Assembly: GCA_014377155.1 (NCBI GenBank)
Contig: JACMQD010000329.1
Location: 1-20,174 of the forward strand
DNA from: Herminiimonas sp.
GTDB lineage: Bacteria; Pseudomonadota; Gammaproteobacteria; Burkholderiales; Burkholderiaceae
Reading direction: 5' to 3'
DNA length: 20,174 nt
Part shown: positions 12,985 to 20,174 of the stretch, piece by piece
Position numbering within the stretch: the first letter of the stretch is position 1
Layout: every line of letters starts with the position of its first letter
The notes under the pieces: generated by a model
Told to the model about the DNA's origin: nothing
What the model saw: the letters and a program-made list of their open reading frames with translations, nothing else
The model's database searches: none
Translations under genes and position numbers: made by a program

Positions 12985-15825
12985 ATGTTCGGATTCAATC
13001 GAGACGCCATACCGCAGCCGACAAAAGATCAGGCGGTCCGACCGCCCGCCATGACCACTCGAGAACGTCAACAGCAAGCTGCGCGGCCAAAGTCGTTCAC
13101 CGACCAGTTGCCCTGGATGGAATACGACGCCGCCACCAAAACCTTTGTCCTGGAAGACGGCCGTTCGAGAGGGATCCTGTTCGAACTGATCGCGACGCCG
13201 ACTGAAGCACGTAATGACGCCTTTCTGGAAAACCGCCGTCACGAGATTCAGGCGGCGATATCGTCGTTGCCGGAAGCCGACGATGCCGAATGGATCGTGC
13301 AAATTTTTGTCAACGACGACGCCAATATCGAATCGTTGGGCGAGCAGCAATTCAAGGATTACATCTTGGACGCGAACAAGACAAATCCGGAACGCGCGCA
13401 GGCGATCCTGAATTCGCCGTACACCAAAGCGTACATGGCCGAAATGCTCGCACATCTGAAAGCGGTGTCGAACCCGAATGGATTTTTTGATGACGAGGAA
13501 GTGTCCGGCAATGCCTGGCGCGGCCTGTTGCGCCGTGTGCGGTGCGTGCTGTATCGCCGCTATCCGCCGAACTATGATTTCAGTCAGAACATTCTCGATC
13601 CGGTCGAGCAACTGACCCAAGCCGGCGAAGGATTTACCGCCGCATTGCGTGAAGCCGGGGTGCAGTCGCGCGTCGGGTCCGGACGCGATTTCTACGAATG
13701 GATGCTGCCGTTTTTCAATCCGAAACCGGATTTTGCCGACAGCATCGCCGACTTGCTGCGCAAATGCCCTTATCCGGGTGACGACGACCAGGGCGTGTTC
13801 GGCCGCGATTTCGCCGATCAACTGCTGTTGTCGATGCCGAATATCGATTGCAAAGAAGGCGTGCTGGAATTCGACGGATTGCCGACGCGTGCGCTGACCT
13901 TGCAGTCGTTGACGCGTGCGCCGCAAATTGGCCACTTTACCGCCGAGCGCCGTCATGACGACAAACTGTATGCGCGCTTCGACCGAATGCCGCCCGGCAC
14001 GATGTTGTCGGTGACGGTTGTCATCCGCGCTCAGGATCGAGTGAAAAATTTCGTGCAGGCGATCGCCAATGCGTCGCGTGCGACCACTGCCGAGGCGCGT
14101 TATACCGCCGATGAGACGTCGCGCTGTCTGCATCGCATCGCGCAAAACGACAAGCTGTTTCCAACGTTTGTCACGTTGTACATTCGCGGCGAAAACCGTC
14201 CCGACTTGCGACGCAAGACAGCGGCGGTGAATGCACAGCTGCAGGCATCCGGATTCAAGTTCATCGAACCACGTCACGATTTGATCGGCGTCGACGCGTT
14301 CATGCGCGGGCTGCCCATGAATTTTGATTCGCGTTTCGACGCACTCGACATGAAGCGCAGCCGGTTTGTGTTCGCGTCGCATATCGCGTCGTTTTTGCCG
14401 TTATATGGCCGCGCACGCGGCACCGGCAATCCGGGATTCTGGTTCTGGAATCGCGGCGGCGAACCGTTGTTGTTTGATCCGCTGAACCGGCATGACCGGA
14501 AGAAAAATGCCCACTTGCTGATGCTCGGTCCAACCGGTGCCGGCAAGTCCGCGACCGGCTGTAATTTGGCCATGCAAGTCGCAGCAATCTACCGTCCCCG
14601 ATTTGTGATTGTGGAACTGGGCGGCAGCTTCGATTTGCTGGGCGATTATTTTAAGGAAAACGGCCTTTCGGTTCATCGGCTGACGCTGTCGGTCGGTGCA
14701 AACGTGAGCCTGCCGCCATTCGCCTCGGCCCATAGTCTGCTGGACGATGTCATCGTCGTATCGGCCTTGTCGTCGACCGAAAAAATATTCGACGGTACGA
14801 AAGTGTTAATCAACGACCCGGTCGAAGAGGTCATCGACGCTCCCAGAGATCATTTGCAGGATGTACCCGACGACGACGTCGACGACAAACGCGACATTCT
14901 GGGCGAGATGGTCATCACCGCGCGTTTGATGATCACCGGTGGCGAGGAGGCGGAAAGCGCGAAGATGAGTCGCGCCGATCGCTACCTGATTGCGCGCGCC
15001 ATACTGGACGCGGCCAAACTTTCCAAGGCAGCGGGCAAGGCCCATCCGCTGTCAGAAGATGTCGCGCATGCGTTGATGTCGATGAAAGATGATCCGACTC
15101 TGGGACCGGATCGTAAAGTCCGCGCCGAGGAAATGGGACAGGCAATGCTGGTGTTTTGTGATCAGGGCTTGCGCGGCCGCTTGTTCAATCGCGAGGGACA
15201 GGCCTGGCCGGATGCCGATGTGACGATTGTCAACCTGGGCACGTTGGGACAGGAAGGGTATGACGACGCACTGGCGGTTGCCTATATCGGCCTAATGAAC
15301 CATACACAGGCCCTTGCCGAACGCACCCAATATGACTCACGACCGAACATCTTCATCACCGATGAAGGTCATATCGTCACGACCAATCCGCTACTGCTGC
15401 CGTATGCGGTGAAGATCACCAAGATGTGGCGCAAATTGGGCACCTGGTTCTGGTTGTTCACGCAGGATATGAAAGATTTTCCGGATAGCGCCAGCCGTAT
15501 TTTGAACATGTGCGAGTGGTGGCTGTTGCTGACGATGGCTAAAGACGAGATCAGCCACGTCGCACGCTTTCGCGAACTGACTGCAGAACAACGCGGCCTG
15601 ATGGAATCGGCGAAAAAAAGTCCACCCCGATATACCGAAGGCGTGGTCCTGAGCAGCTCCATGCAGGCGCTGTTTCGCAACGTGCCGCCGGCGCTGCCGA
15701 TCGCGCTGGCCATGACGGAAAAACACGAAAAGGCTGAGCGTCGGCAAATCATGCGCGAACTCAACGTGACCGAACTCGGTGCGGCGAAAGTCGTCGCCAG
15801 CCGCCTGACGCTGCGGCGAGGATGA
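12985..15825 (+). CDS. traC: Conjugative transfer ATPase TraC/VirB4 (PFL_4706 family)
   Basis: A 946-aa cytoplasmic ATPase that energises pilus and channel assembly. The N-terminal half (to about residue 480) is the VirB4/CagE-like partner domain. The C-terminal half is the RecA-like motor: Walker A GPTGAGKS at 515-522 (Lys521), followed by FVIVELGGSFDLLGDYF, and Walker B FITDEGH with Asp793 and Glu794. A helical, acidic insert (about 610-640, PDDDVDDKRD) lies between them; WLLLTMAKDE and QRGLMESAKK blocks follow. Length and motifs fit the PFL_4706 TraC family (TIGR03744). AAGGA precedes the ATG. The stop overlaps the next possible start (ATGA at 15822). All catalytic motifs are intact. Confidence 0.96.
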   Translation: MFGFNRDAIPQPTKDQAVRPPAMTTRERQQQAARPKSFTDQLPWMEYDAATKTFVLEDGRSRGILFELIATPTEARNDAFLENRRHEIQAAISSLPEADDAEWIVQIFVNDDANIESLGEQQFKDYILDANKTNPERAQAILNSPYTKAYMAEMLAHLKAVSNPNGFFDDEEVSGNAWRGLLRRVRCVLYRRYPPNYDFSQNILDPVEQLTQAGEGFTAALREAGVQSRVGSGRDFYEWMLPFFNPKPDFADSIADLLRKCPYPGDDDQGVFGRDFADQLLLSMPNIDCKEGVLEFDGLPTRALTLQSLTRAPQIGHFTAERRHDDKLYARFDRMPPGTMLSVTVVIRAQDRVKNFVQAIANASRATTAEARYTADETSRCLHRIAQNDKLFPTFVTLYIRGENRPDLRRKTAAVNAQLQASGFKFIEPRHDLIGVDAFMRGLPMNFDSRFDALDMKRSRFVFASHIASFLPLYGRARGTGNPGFWFWNRGGEPLLFDPLNRHDRKKNAHLLMLGPTGAGKSATGCNLAMQVAAIYRPRFVIVELGGSFDLLGDYFKENGLSVHRLTLSVGANVSLPPFASAHSLLDDVIVVSALSSTEKIFDGTKVLINDPVEEVIDAPRDHLQDVPDDDVDDKRDILGEMVITARLMITGGEEAESAKMSRADRYLIARAILDAAKLSKAAGKAHPLSEDVAHALMSMKDDPTLGPDRKVRAEEMGQAMLVFCDQGLRGRLFNREGQAWPDADVTIVNLGTLGQEGYDDALAVAYIGLMNHTQALAERTQYDSRPNIFITDEGHIVTTNPLLLPYAVKITKMWRKLGTWFWLFTQDMKDFPDSASRILNMCEWWLLLTMAKDEISHVARFRELTAEQRGLMESAKKSPPRYTEGVVLSSSMQALFRNVPPALPIALAMTEKHEKAERRQIMRELNVTELGAAKVVASRLTLRRG

Positions 15826-16388
15826 GCGCCGTACAAATGATGAAACAGGATCCCTTCATGACCCAATCGCCGGCCCGTTCGGCGGCACTGCCGCCCTTCC
15901 CTGCGCCGCCGTTCAGCGGTCCGCATACGATCCTCCAGCAACTGTACGGGGCGATGCGCGACGCCTATGGCCGGGTCGACTTGCTTGTGTTTGAGATGCC
16001 GGCGCCAGGGCAAGCCAACGTACTTGCGTCGTTCATTGATTACAACAGCAATACCGTCGCCTATCTCGATTTTGATGGGTTTCGTTCGGGTGACGAACAG
16101 GAACGGCTGGCGACACTATTACGCACGAGCGTGGTGATCGTCGGTGGTCTCAGGGCCGCCATCGAGACCGCGCCGCACCGCATCGCCAGACTGCTTGCCT
16201 GGTGCACCACTAATTTGCCGCTGACTGTCGTCATGACTTCAAATGCGCAAGCCATTACTCACTTCAAACCGGATCACGTGCGCGCTGCTGTCGACCGCAT
16301 GACGCCGTCCGATTTGGCCCACTGTGATTTGAACAAATCCATTGCGGCGAGCTTGCTTCAGCGCGTTTCGAAACGAGGTCCTTTATGA
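15822..16388 (+). CDS. Unrecognised 188-aa cytoplasmic protein between TraC and PFL_4709-type genes
   Basis: A protein without signal peptide or membrane helix. After a Pro-rich N-terminus (about residues 15-35) it alternates hydrophobic strands and helices: RVDLLVFEMPAPGQANVL, VAYLDFDGF, TSVVIVGGL, LPLTVVMTSN, ending in a helical basic tail. This strand order resembles a P-loop NTPase core, with PAPGQAN sitting where a Walker A loop would be, but the GK[S/T] is absent, so ATP hydrolysis is not expected. I do not recognise a named family. The ATG at 15822 overlaps the traC stop; ATGs at 15837 and 15858 are alternatives, the last with AGGA about 8 bases upstream. Its end overlaps the next gene (ATGA). 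The coupling to traC suggests a cytoplasmic partner of the ATPase. Confidence 0.8.
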   Translation: MSAVQMMKQDPFMTQSPARSAALPPFPAPPFSGPHTILQQLYGAMRDAYGRVDLLVFEMPAPGQANVLASFIDYNSNTVAYLDFDGFRSGDEQERLATLLRTSVVIVGGLRAAIETAPHRIARLLAWCTTNLPLTVVMTSNAQAITHFKPDHVRAAVDRMTPSDLAHCDLNKSIAASLLQRVSKRGPL

Positions 16389-16852
16389 AACATTTGCCCG
16401 CCATCCTGCGGACCTTTGTCGCACTTTCTCTCTCGATGGCGTCCACCGCATTCGCAGCACCACCGCGTCTCACCTTGCCGGTGACGTCGCGTGTCGAGGT
16501 GTTCACCAATTCCAGCATTCTGATGACCGGTACACAAGGCGCGACCGTATATTACGTCGACGGGTTGGAGCAAATCAAGCGTCAGCTATCGCAAGGCCTG
16601 CCGGCACAACCGCAACAGGCGGGCGACATCGCGCGACAACGTGCGCGCGCGATGGGAGCGGAATTGCAAGCGCGCGGGATGAATGCCGGCGAAGGCATCG
16701 TCCGCGCCGCGTACTACGGGGTCAATCGCGTGCCAGCCATTGTGTTTGACGGCCAATCAGTCGTCCTGGGCGTAACAGACGTTGCCGTAGCGCGCGCAAT
16801 TTATGCGCGCTCGGGCAAAAGCCGTGCGGCTGCATCCGGGAGGCCTCAATGA
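16385..16852 (+). CDS. ICE protein, PFL_4709 family (TIGR03757 type), thioredoxin-like fold, TrbC-like
   Basis: A 155-aa periplasmic protein: a signal peptide (LSLSMASTAFA, then APPRL) is followed by RVEVFTNSSILMTGTQGATV, a helical middle with IARQRARAMGAEL, and VPAIVFDGQSVVLGVTDVAV near the end. The VEVFT... start with a late cis-Pro-like VPAIVFDG and VVxGVTD fits the PFL_4709 family and a thioredoxin-type fold; F-plasmid TrbC belongs to the same broad group. There is no CXXC motif after the first strand (FTNSS instead), so disulfide chemistry is not expected and a structural pilus-assembly role is more likely. It overlaps both neighbours by 4 bases and precedes the TraU-like gene, as TrbC accompanies TraU in F. 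Confidence 0.86.
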   Translation: MKHLPAILRTFVALSLSMASTAFAAPPRLTLPVTSRVEVFTNSSILMTGTQGATVYYVDGLEQIKRQLSQGLPAQPQQAGDIARQRARAMGAELQARGMNAGEGIVRAAYYGVNRVPAIVFDGQSVVLGVTDVAVARAIYARSGKSRAAASGRPQ

Positions 16853-18183
16853 AATTGCGAACCCCTCGCCTGATCCCCCTCTTCCTGGCCGGCGTGCTGG
16901 CGTCGGCGCCGGCCCGCGCTGCAGAAGGCATCAGCACGGTCGAGGTACTGACGCAGACTGCTGCTGCGATTCCGTCCTGTCTGCGGTACGAAGTCAAAGG
17001 CATTTGCCTGTGGCTCAAATGCACGCTGGTTTCCTGTTGGGTTGAAATCTCCGTGCGCGTGTCGCATTTTGCACCGGATGCCGTCGTCAGCGTCTATCAC
17101 GATCCGGACAAGCATCCGTGGAACGATTATGGTGCGGCCATCACGAAAGCCACCAGCAAACTGGGCGCCTCGATTTTAGGAATGCCGCTCGATTCGGCCG
17201 GCTCAAGGCATCGTGCTGATCGCACGGCCAGGAACAATATGTTTCGCGACGCCGACGCGATCGGCAATCCGATGGCGTATCTCAAGTTTCTGAAGGGCGG
17301 AGGCGGTGCCAGCGTGTCGCCATCGTCAGTAAGCATTCCGGACGCAACCGAGATGATGAAGTTCCCGTCGACCATCGGCAGCATCATGCAGGAGTGGGCG
17401 AGAGTACCGGCATCGCTCGCCAGTCAGGCCAACATCTCAGGAACACTGACGTCACTCATGAGTGGTTTTAGCGCTATCACCGGACCACTCTCCAATCTCA
17501 GCGGCCAATCGGTCAGCGGCGGCAATAGTACTTCGACGGGTGACAATGGCACGTCGCCCAGCGGCAGCGGAAACGGCGGTGGCGGCGCAGGCGGCAATAG
17601 TGGAAGTAGCGGCAGCGGGAGCATGGGCAGCAACAACATGACGCTTTACTGTCCGAGCGTGGCCACGCCATTCAGCCTCTATTATCAGTCGCATCTGGAC
17701 GGCTACACATGGCGCGGCATGCTGCCGCTTGAACTGCTCTATCCGGCGTCGTGGGTGCCGGGCATTCGCGAAATCGGCACCTTTCCCGCCAACACCTGGT
17801 CTGGTGTCTTTCCGCGCGACGGCAACGTGGTGCAGCAACACTTCGTCAAAGGCGCGTCAGTCTTGGCGCAACGAGTCGGCGACATCTTTACGCGCCCCGC
17901 GCAGCCGCATATTTATACGTTGCTATCGATGCCCGTCGAAGCCAATGGCGTGCGGTATTTCACCGATGGAAAAGTCGCCGAAAACGACGGCAATTCGATC
18001 TGGCAAAGGCTGTATCCCAATGCAGAAACGAGCTGCTCCAACTTCGGCGGGAACGACTCGTTGAGTCCGGTCAGCATAGGCGACGGCCACACCTCCGCCG
18101 AAGAAAGTTACGCCTTCAATTTGTGGCGTCGCTATGACTGCTGCGAAAAAGTCGGCCAGATCTTTTTAATGACTATTCCCTGA
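16849..18183 (+). CDS. TraU-like pilus assembly protein, PFL_4710 family (TIGR03756 type), with Gly/Ser insertion
   Basis: A 444-aa periplasmic protein with a signal peptide (LIPLFLAGVLASAPARA). The cysteine-rich N-terminal block has Cys44, 53, 58 and 63 (IPSCLRYEVKGICLWLKC) and VSHFAPDAVVSVYHDPD. The C-terminal half contains LYCPSVATPFSLYYQSHLDG, then ELLYPASWVPGIREIGTFP, and ends NLWRRYDCCEKVGQIFLM. These blocks are those of TraU, which is needed for DNA transfer and F-like pilus assembly; the many cysteines suggest disulfide bonds. Between the halves is a low-complexity Gly/Ser/Asn stretch at about residues 217-262, which with the preceding helical segment makes the protein longer than I expect for the family. 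The start overlaps the previous stop (ATGA). Confidence 0.9.
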   Translation: MKLRTPRLIPLFLAGVLASAPARAAEGISTVEVLTQTAAAIPSCLRYEVKGICLWLKCTLVSCWVEISVRVSHFAPDAVVSVYHDPDKHPWNDYGAAITKATSKLGASILGMPLDSAGSRHRADRTARNNMFRDADAIGNPMAYLKFLKGGGGASVSPSSVSIPDATEMMKFPSTIGSIMQEWARVPASLASQANISGTLTSLMSGFSAITGPLSNLSGQSVSGGNSTSTGDNGTSPSGSGNGGGGAGGNSGSSGSGSMGSNNMTLYCPSVATPFSLYYQSHLDGYTWRGMLPLELLYPASWVPGIREIGTFPANTWSGVFPRDGNVVQQHFVKGASVLAQRVGDIFTRPAQPHIYTLLSMPVEANGVRYFTDGKVAENDGNSIWQRLYPNAETSCSNFGGNDSLSPVSIGDGHTSAEESYAFNLWRRYDCCEKVGQIFLMTIP

Positions 18184-18197
18184 TAACGAGGCACTCC

Positions 18198-19556
18198 ATG
18201 AACCAACTTCTGAATCGCATTCTGGCCGTCGTCATCGGTGCCGCCGCGATCGCCATGCCGACTCAACAGGCGTGGGCCCAACAAAACGCGATACCAAATA
18301 CCCAGTCGCGCCTGTATTACCGCATCGGCGGCGGCGACCCCGCGTCGCGCTCCGCTAACCCCGGCGCCATTTCACTCAAGCTGTCGCTGGGCGGCATGGG
18401 ACGGCTCAATTATTCGTGCGGGAAGTTTGATGCGGGCGTGTCGTTTCAAGCACTAATGAGCGGCTTTAGTAAGCTCGGCACGACCATCGTGGGCGCAGTC
18501 AAGGCCGGTATCGCGTCCCTACCGATGTATATCTTCCAGCGCGCACAGCCTGGTCTGTACGAGCTGTACCAGACGTATGCAAAAAAAGCGGAAGTGATGA
18601 TCGCCGCATCTCTCAAAACCTGCGAAGAAATGGAAGCGCAGATCAAGGCGGGGCAAGATCCGTACGAAGGCTGGATCAAGGAAGCGAAGACGGAAAGCTG
18701 GAAATCGGAGTCCGATTCCGGTCAGGATGTAGTGGTCGCAAAAGACAATGTGGAGCAGGCCAATGGGAGAGAGGGCGTCACGTGGCTCGGCGGTCAGAAA
18801 TTCGGCGGCCTGACACAAAAGCCGATCTCGGTTATCAAGGATCTGGTCACCGCAGGATTCAACACGACGATGTCGCAACCCGTCACCGCATCCGACACAG
18901 TGACGTACTCCTCGACAGGTGGTACCGGCACCAAACTAGCCCGGACATTCCCTCGTGCCATGGATGCGTCGGCGTATGCGACCGACGTGTTGGGCGACAT
19001 GGTGATTGCAACCTGCTCCGAACCATCGTGCCCGGCGAAAGGCACCGTCACCGGCCTAGGCTTACTGCCAAAATATGAAGCCGAGCAAGTGCCTGCAGCG
19101 CAGCAAATAAAAACCTTGTTGGCGGCCGCTGTCCCAAATTACCAGAGCCTGGATGATGCCTCCGCGCCTGGTGTGGCGATCACGCGCGAGCTAGTCGACG
19201 CCATGCGCGAAATGCCCGATTCGGAACAACGAATCGTGTCCGGCAGACTATCGCGCGAGATTGCCGTGGCCCGCACCATCGACAAAGCGTTAACGGTGCG
19301 CACCCTGCTGTTGACCGGCATGAGCCATCCCGAGGCGGGCCGGGAAAACGCCCAGGTCGAAGCGAAGAAAAAGGTCGATCTACTCAATCGCTACATTGAT
19401 GACTTGCTGTTCGAGTCGCGTGTACGCAGGGAGATTGTGTCCAATACAGCGGAAGCAGTGCTGGATTCCTACCGGTCGACCAAGTCGCAATCGGTCGTCA
19501 ATGGCAAGCAGTCCGCGTCTGATGCCAAACCGTTATCCGACGGGCGGGTGAAATGA
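18198..19556 (+). CDS. TraH-like ICE protein, PFL_4711 family (TIGR03755 type)
   Basis: A 452-aa periplasmic protein: signal peptide ending in TQQAWA, then a tyrosine-rich start (SRLYYRIGGGDPASRS), the NYSCGKFDAG block with Cys74, and ASLPMYIFQRAQPGLYELYQ. A long middle region with few landmarks is followed by a helical, charged C-terminal part, with LDRPTIDKAL-like helices around residue 360 and a coiled stretch at about 375-410. The NxSCGxFD motif and overall length fit the PFL_4711/TraH-type proteins, which act with TraU and TraG in pilus assembly. GAGG precedes the ATG by 8 bases; the gap to traU is 14 bp. Two further Cys (CSEPSC) at about 273-278 may form a disulfide. Confidence 0.86.
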   Translation: MNQLLNRILAVVIGAAAIAMPTQQAWAQQNAIPNTQSRLYYRIGGGDPASRSANPGAISLKLSLGGMGRLNYSCGKFDAGVSFQALMSGFSKLGTTIVGAVKAGIASLPMYIFQRAQPGLYELYQTYAKKAEVMIAASLKTCEEMEAQIKAGQDPYEGWIKEAKTESWKSESDSGQDVVVAKDNVEQANGREGVTWLGGQKFGGLTQKPISVIKDLVTAGFNTTMSQPVTASDTVTYSSTGGTGTKLARTFPRAMDASAYATDVLGDMVIATCSEPSCPAKGTVTGLGLLPKYEAEQVPAAQQIKTLLAAAVPNYQSLDDASAPGVAITRELVDAMREMPDSEQRIVSGRLSREIAVARTIDKALTVRTLLLTGMSHPEAGRENAQVEAKKKVDLLNRYIDDLLFESRVRREIVSNTAEAVLDSYRSTKSQSVVNGKQSASDAKPLSDGRVK

Positions 19557-19972
19557 CACGCCACCATCAAGAGTACGAGATGCGCCGTCCAAACGGACGG
19601 CGATCGTCAGGCAAATGGCTTTTAAAAATGATGCGGTGGACAGTTGCTATGGTGGCGGCGATGGGCGTGTGCATCGCGGCGGCAATGGCTGTGCTGGGTG
19701 GCGTCGCGGGTGGCGAATTGCCGTTGACACGCATCACCTCGTGGCTTGCGACATCCCGATCCTACGTCAGTTTTATTCACCTCGCCCTCCTCGCCTGTCT
19801 CTGGTGGAAATGGGAGGCGCTCGTCAACTATTTCTATGCGACCGGTCGCATGACGCCGGAGATGAAGCTGGCAGCGCTCGGATCCCGCAATCGCACTTTG
19901 ATGCTGCTGCTGGCGTTCGAGTTGTTCGTTGTGATCGGGTTTCCGTTTGCCGTCATCCGGCTGTGGCAATAG
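19553..19972 (+). CDS. Small three-helix membrane protein between TraH-like and TraG genes
   Basis: A 139-aa protein with three predicted transmembrane helices, at about residues 24-48, 70-94 and 114-137, joined by basic loops (AALGSRNRT before the third). I know of no named function. A small hydrophobic protein in this slot between the PFL_4711-type gene and traG is common in MPF-G clusters. The ATG at 19553 overlaps the previous stop (ATGA), and an ATG at 19580 (MRRPNGRR) is an alternative nine codons in. A role as an inner-membrane partner of TraG is inferred from linkage only. Confidence 0.8.
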   Translation: MTRHHQEYEMRRPNGRRSSGKWLLKMMRWTVAMVAAMGVCIAAAMAVLGGVAGGELPLTRITSWLATSRSYVSFIHLALLACLWWKWEALVNYFYATGRMTPEMKLAALGSRNRTLMLLLAFELFVVIGFPFAVIRLWQ

Positions 19973-19991
19973 CAGATCATCGGAGAGCGAT

Positions 19992-20174
19992 ATGGGTCTG
20001 GACAGTTATCTCGAGATTTTTACCACGATGTATGGCTGGGGATTTTCTCACGTCATTTGGGATGTGCTGCGCAGCACGGGACTAGTGTATTTGCCGTTGC
20101 TGGTGACGCTGATCGGCACGTGGCTGCAAGCGCACGAAATGGGTGAAGAAATGGGCGGCGCCGCCTGGATGATA
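19992..20174 (+). CDS. TraG-like mating-pair stabilisation protein, N-terminal part (cut by right edge)
   Basis: The frame opens at the ATG at 19992, five bases after GGAGA at 19982-19986, and stays open for 61 codons to the right edge. The visible part reads MGLDSYLEIFTTMYGWGFSH, then VIWDVLRSTGLVYLPLLVTL and GTWLQAHEMGEEMG. A short amphipathic start, a first membrane helix with ..W..L..TG...LP, and an acidic ...E.GE..G tail are what I know of the N-terminus of ICE TraG proteins, which are large polytopic proteins for pilus assembly and mating-pair stabilisation. It lies 19 bp after the previous gene, in the expected last position of this block. Confidence 0.85.
   Translation, partial: MGLDSYLEIFTTMYGWGFSHVIWDVLRSTGLVYLPLLVTLIGTWLQAHEMGEEMGGAAWMI

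Noticed and set aside
12949..14382. 477-codon open frame on the - strand
   Set aside because: Antisense shadow of traC in GC-rich DNA; His/Arg-rich translation typical of a mirrored frame.
1..20174. CRISPR array, tRNA gene, insertion sequence or att site
   Set aside because: I found no regularly spaced repeats, no cloverleaf-like segment, no transposase or integrase frame and no flanking direct repeats in the window.

Overview
The window looks like the conjugative transfer core of an integrative and conjugative element (ICE), read left to right on the + strand. Its mating-pair-formation genes follow the order of the 'genomic-island type' type IV secretion systems (MPF-G; the PFGI-1 / ICEclc / ICEHin1056 group, known from the PFL_46xx-PFL_47xx and TIGR0374x-0376x families). 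The host is probably a betaproteobacterium: gene GC is moderately high, codon use is Burkholderiales-like, and Oxalobacteraceae or a relative is a guess. No relaxase, integrase, att site, 16S gene or cargo gene lies in the window, so host and element identity are inferred.

Layout. Positions 1-451 hold the 5' part of an unrecognised gene on the minus strand. Positions 452-1174 are a non-coding control region rich in inverted repeats: a 36-bp near-perfect palindrome at 515-550, an 11-bp perfect stem at 812-841 and a 9-bp stem at 874-895, then an AT-rich patch. A small unrecognised gene (1175-1573) and a second palindrome (1605-1630) lead into the transfer operon.

From 1664 to the right edge there are 20 complete genes and one partial gene on the same strand, most overlapping by 1-4 bases or separated by fewer than 35 bp. 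In order: PilL-like protein, a TraP/PilP-architecture membrane protein, PFL_4693-type protein, lytic transglycosylase, PFL_4695-type protein, TraD coupling ATPase, PFL_4697-type membrane protein, RAQPRD protein, PFL_4701-type protein, PFL_4702-type (pilin-like) protein, a VirB3/TraL-like protein (TIGR03750), VirB8/TraE-like (PFL_4703), VirB9/TraK-like (PFL_4704), VirB10/TraB-like (PFL_4705), a lipoprotein (TIGR03751), VirB4/TraC ATPase (PFL_4706), a 188-aa unknown, PFL_4709-type, TraU-like (PFL_4710), TraH-like (PFL_4711), a 139-aa three-helix membrane protein, and the N-terminus of TraG, cut by the right edge.

How they work together: TraD brings relaxosome-bound DNA to the channel. TraC and the VirB3-, VirB8-, VirB9- and VirB10-like proteins plus the lipoprotein build the envelope-spanning channel. 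The PFL_4701/4702 proteins are pilin or pilus-base candidates. The transglycosylase opens the murein. TraU, TraH, TraG and PFL_4709-type proteins are the F-like pilus assembly and mating-stabilisation set. The least explained parts are the structured control region, the 261-aa and 188-aa proteins, the Gly/Ser insertion in TraU, and the 124-bp gap before the pilin-like gene.
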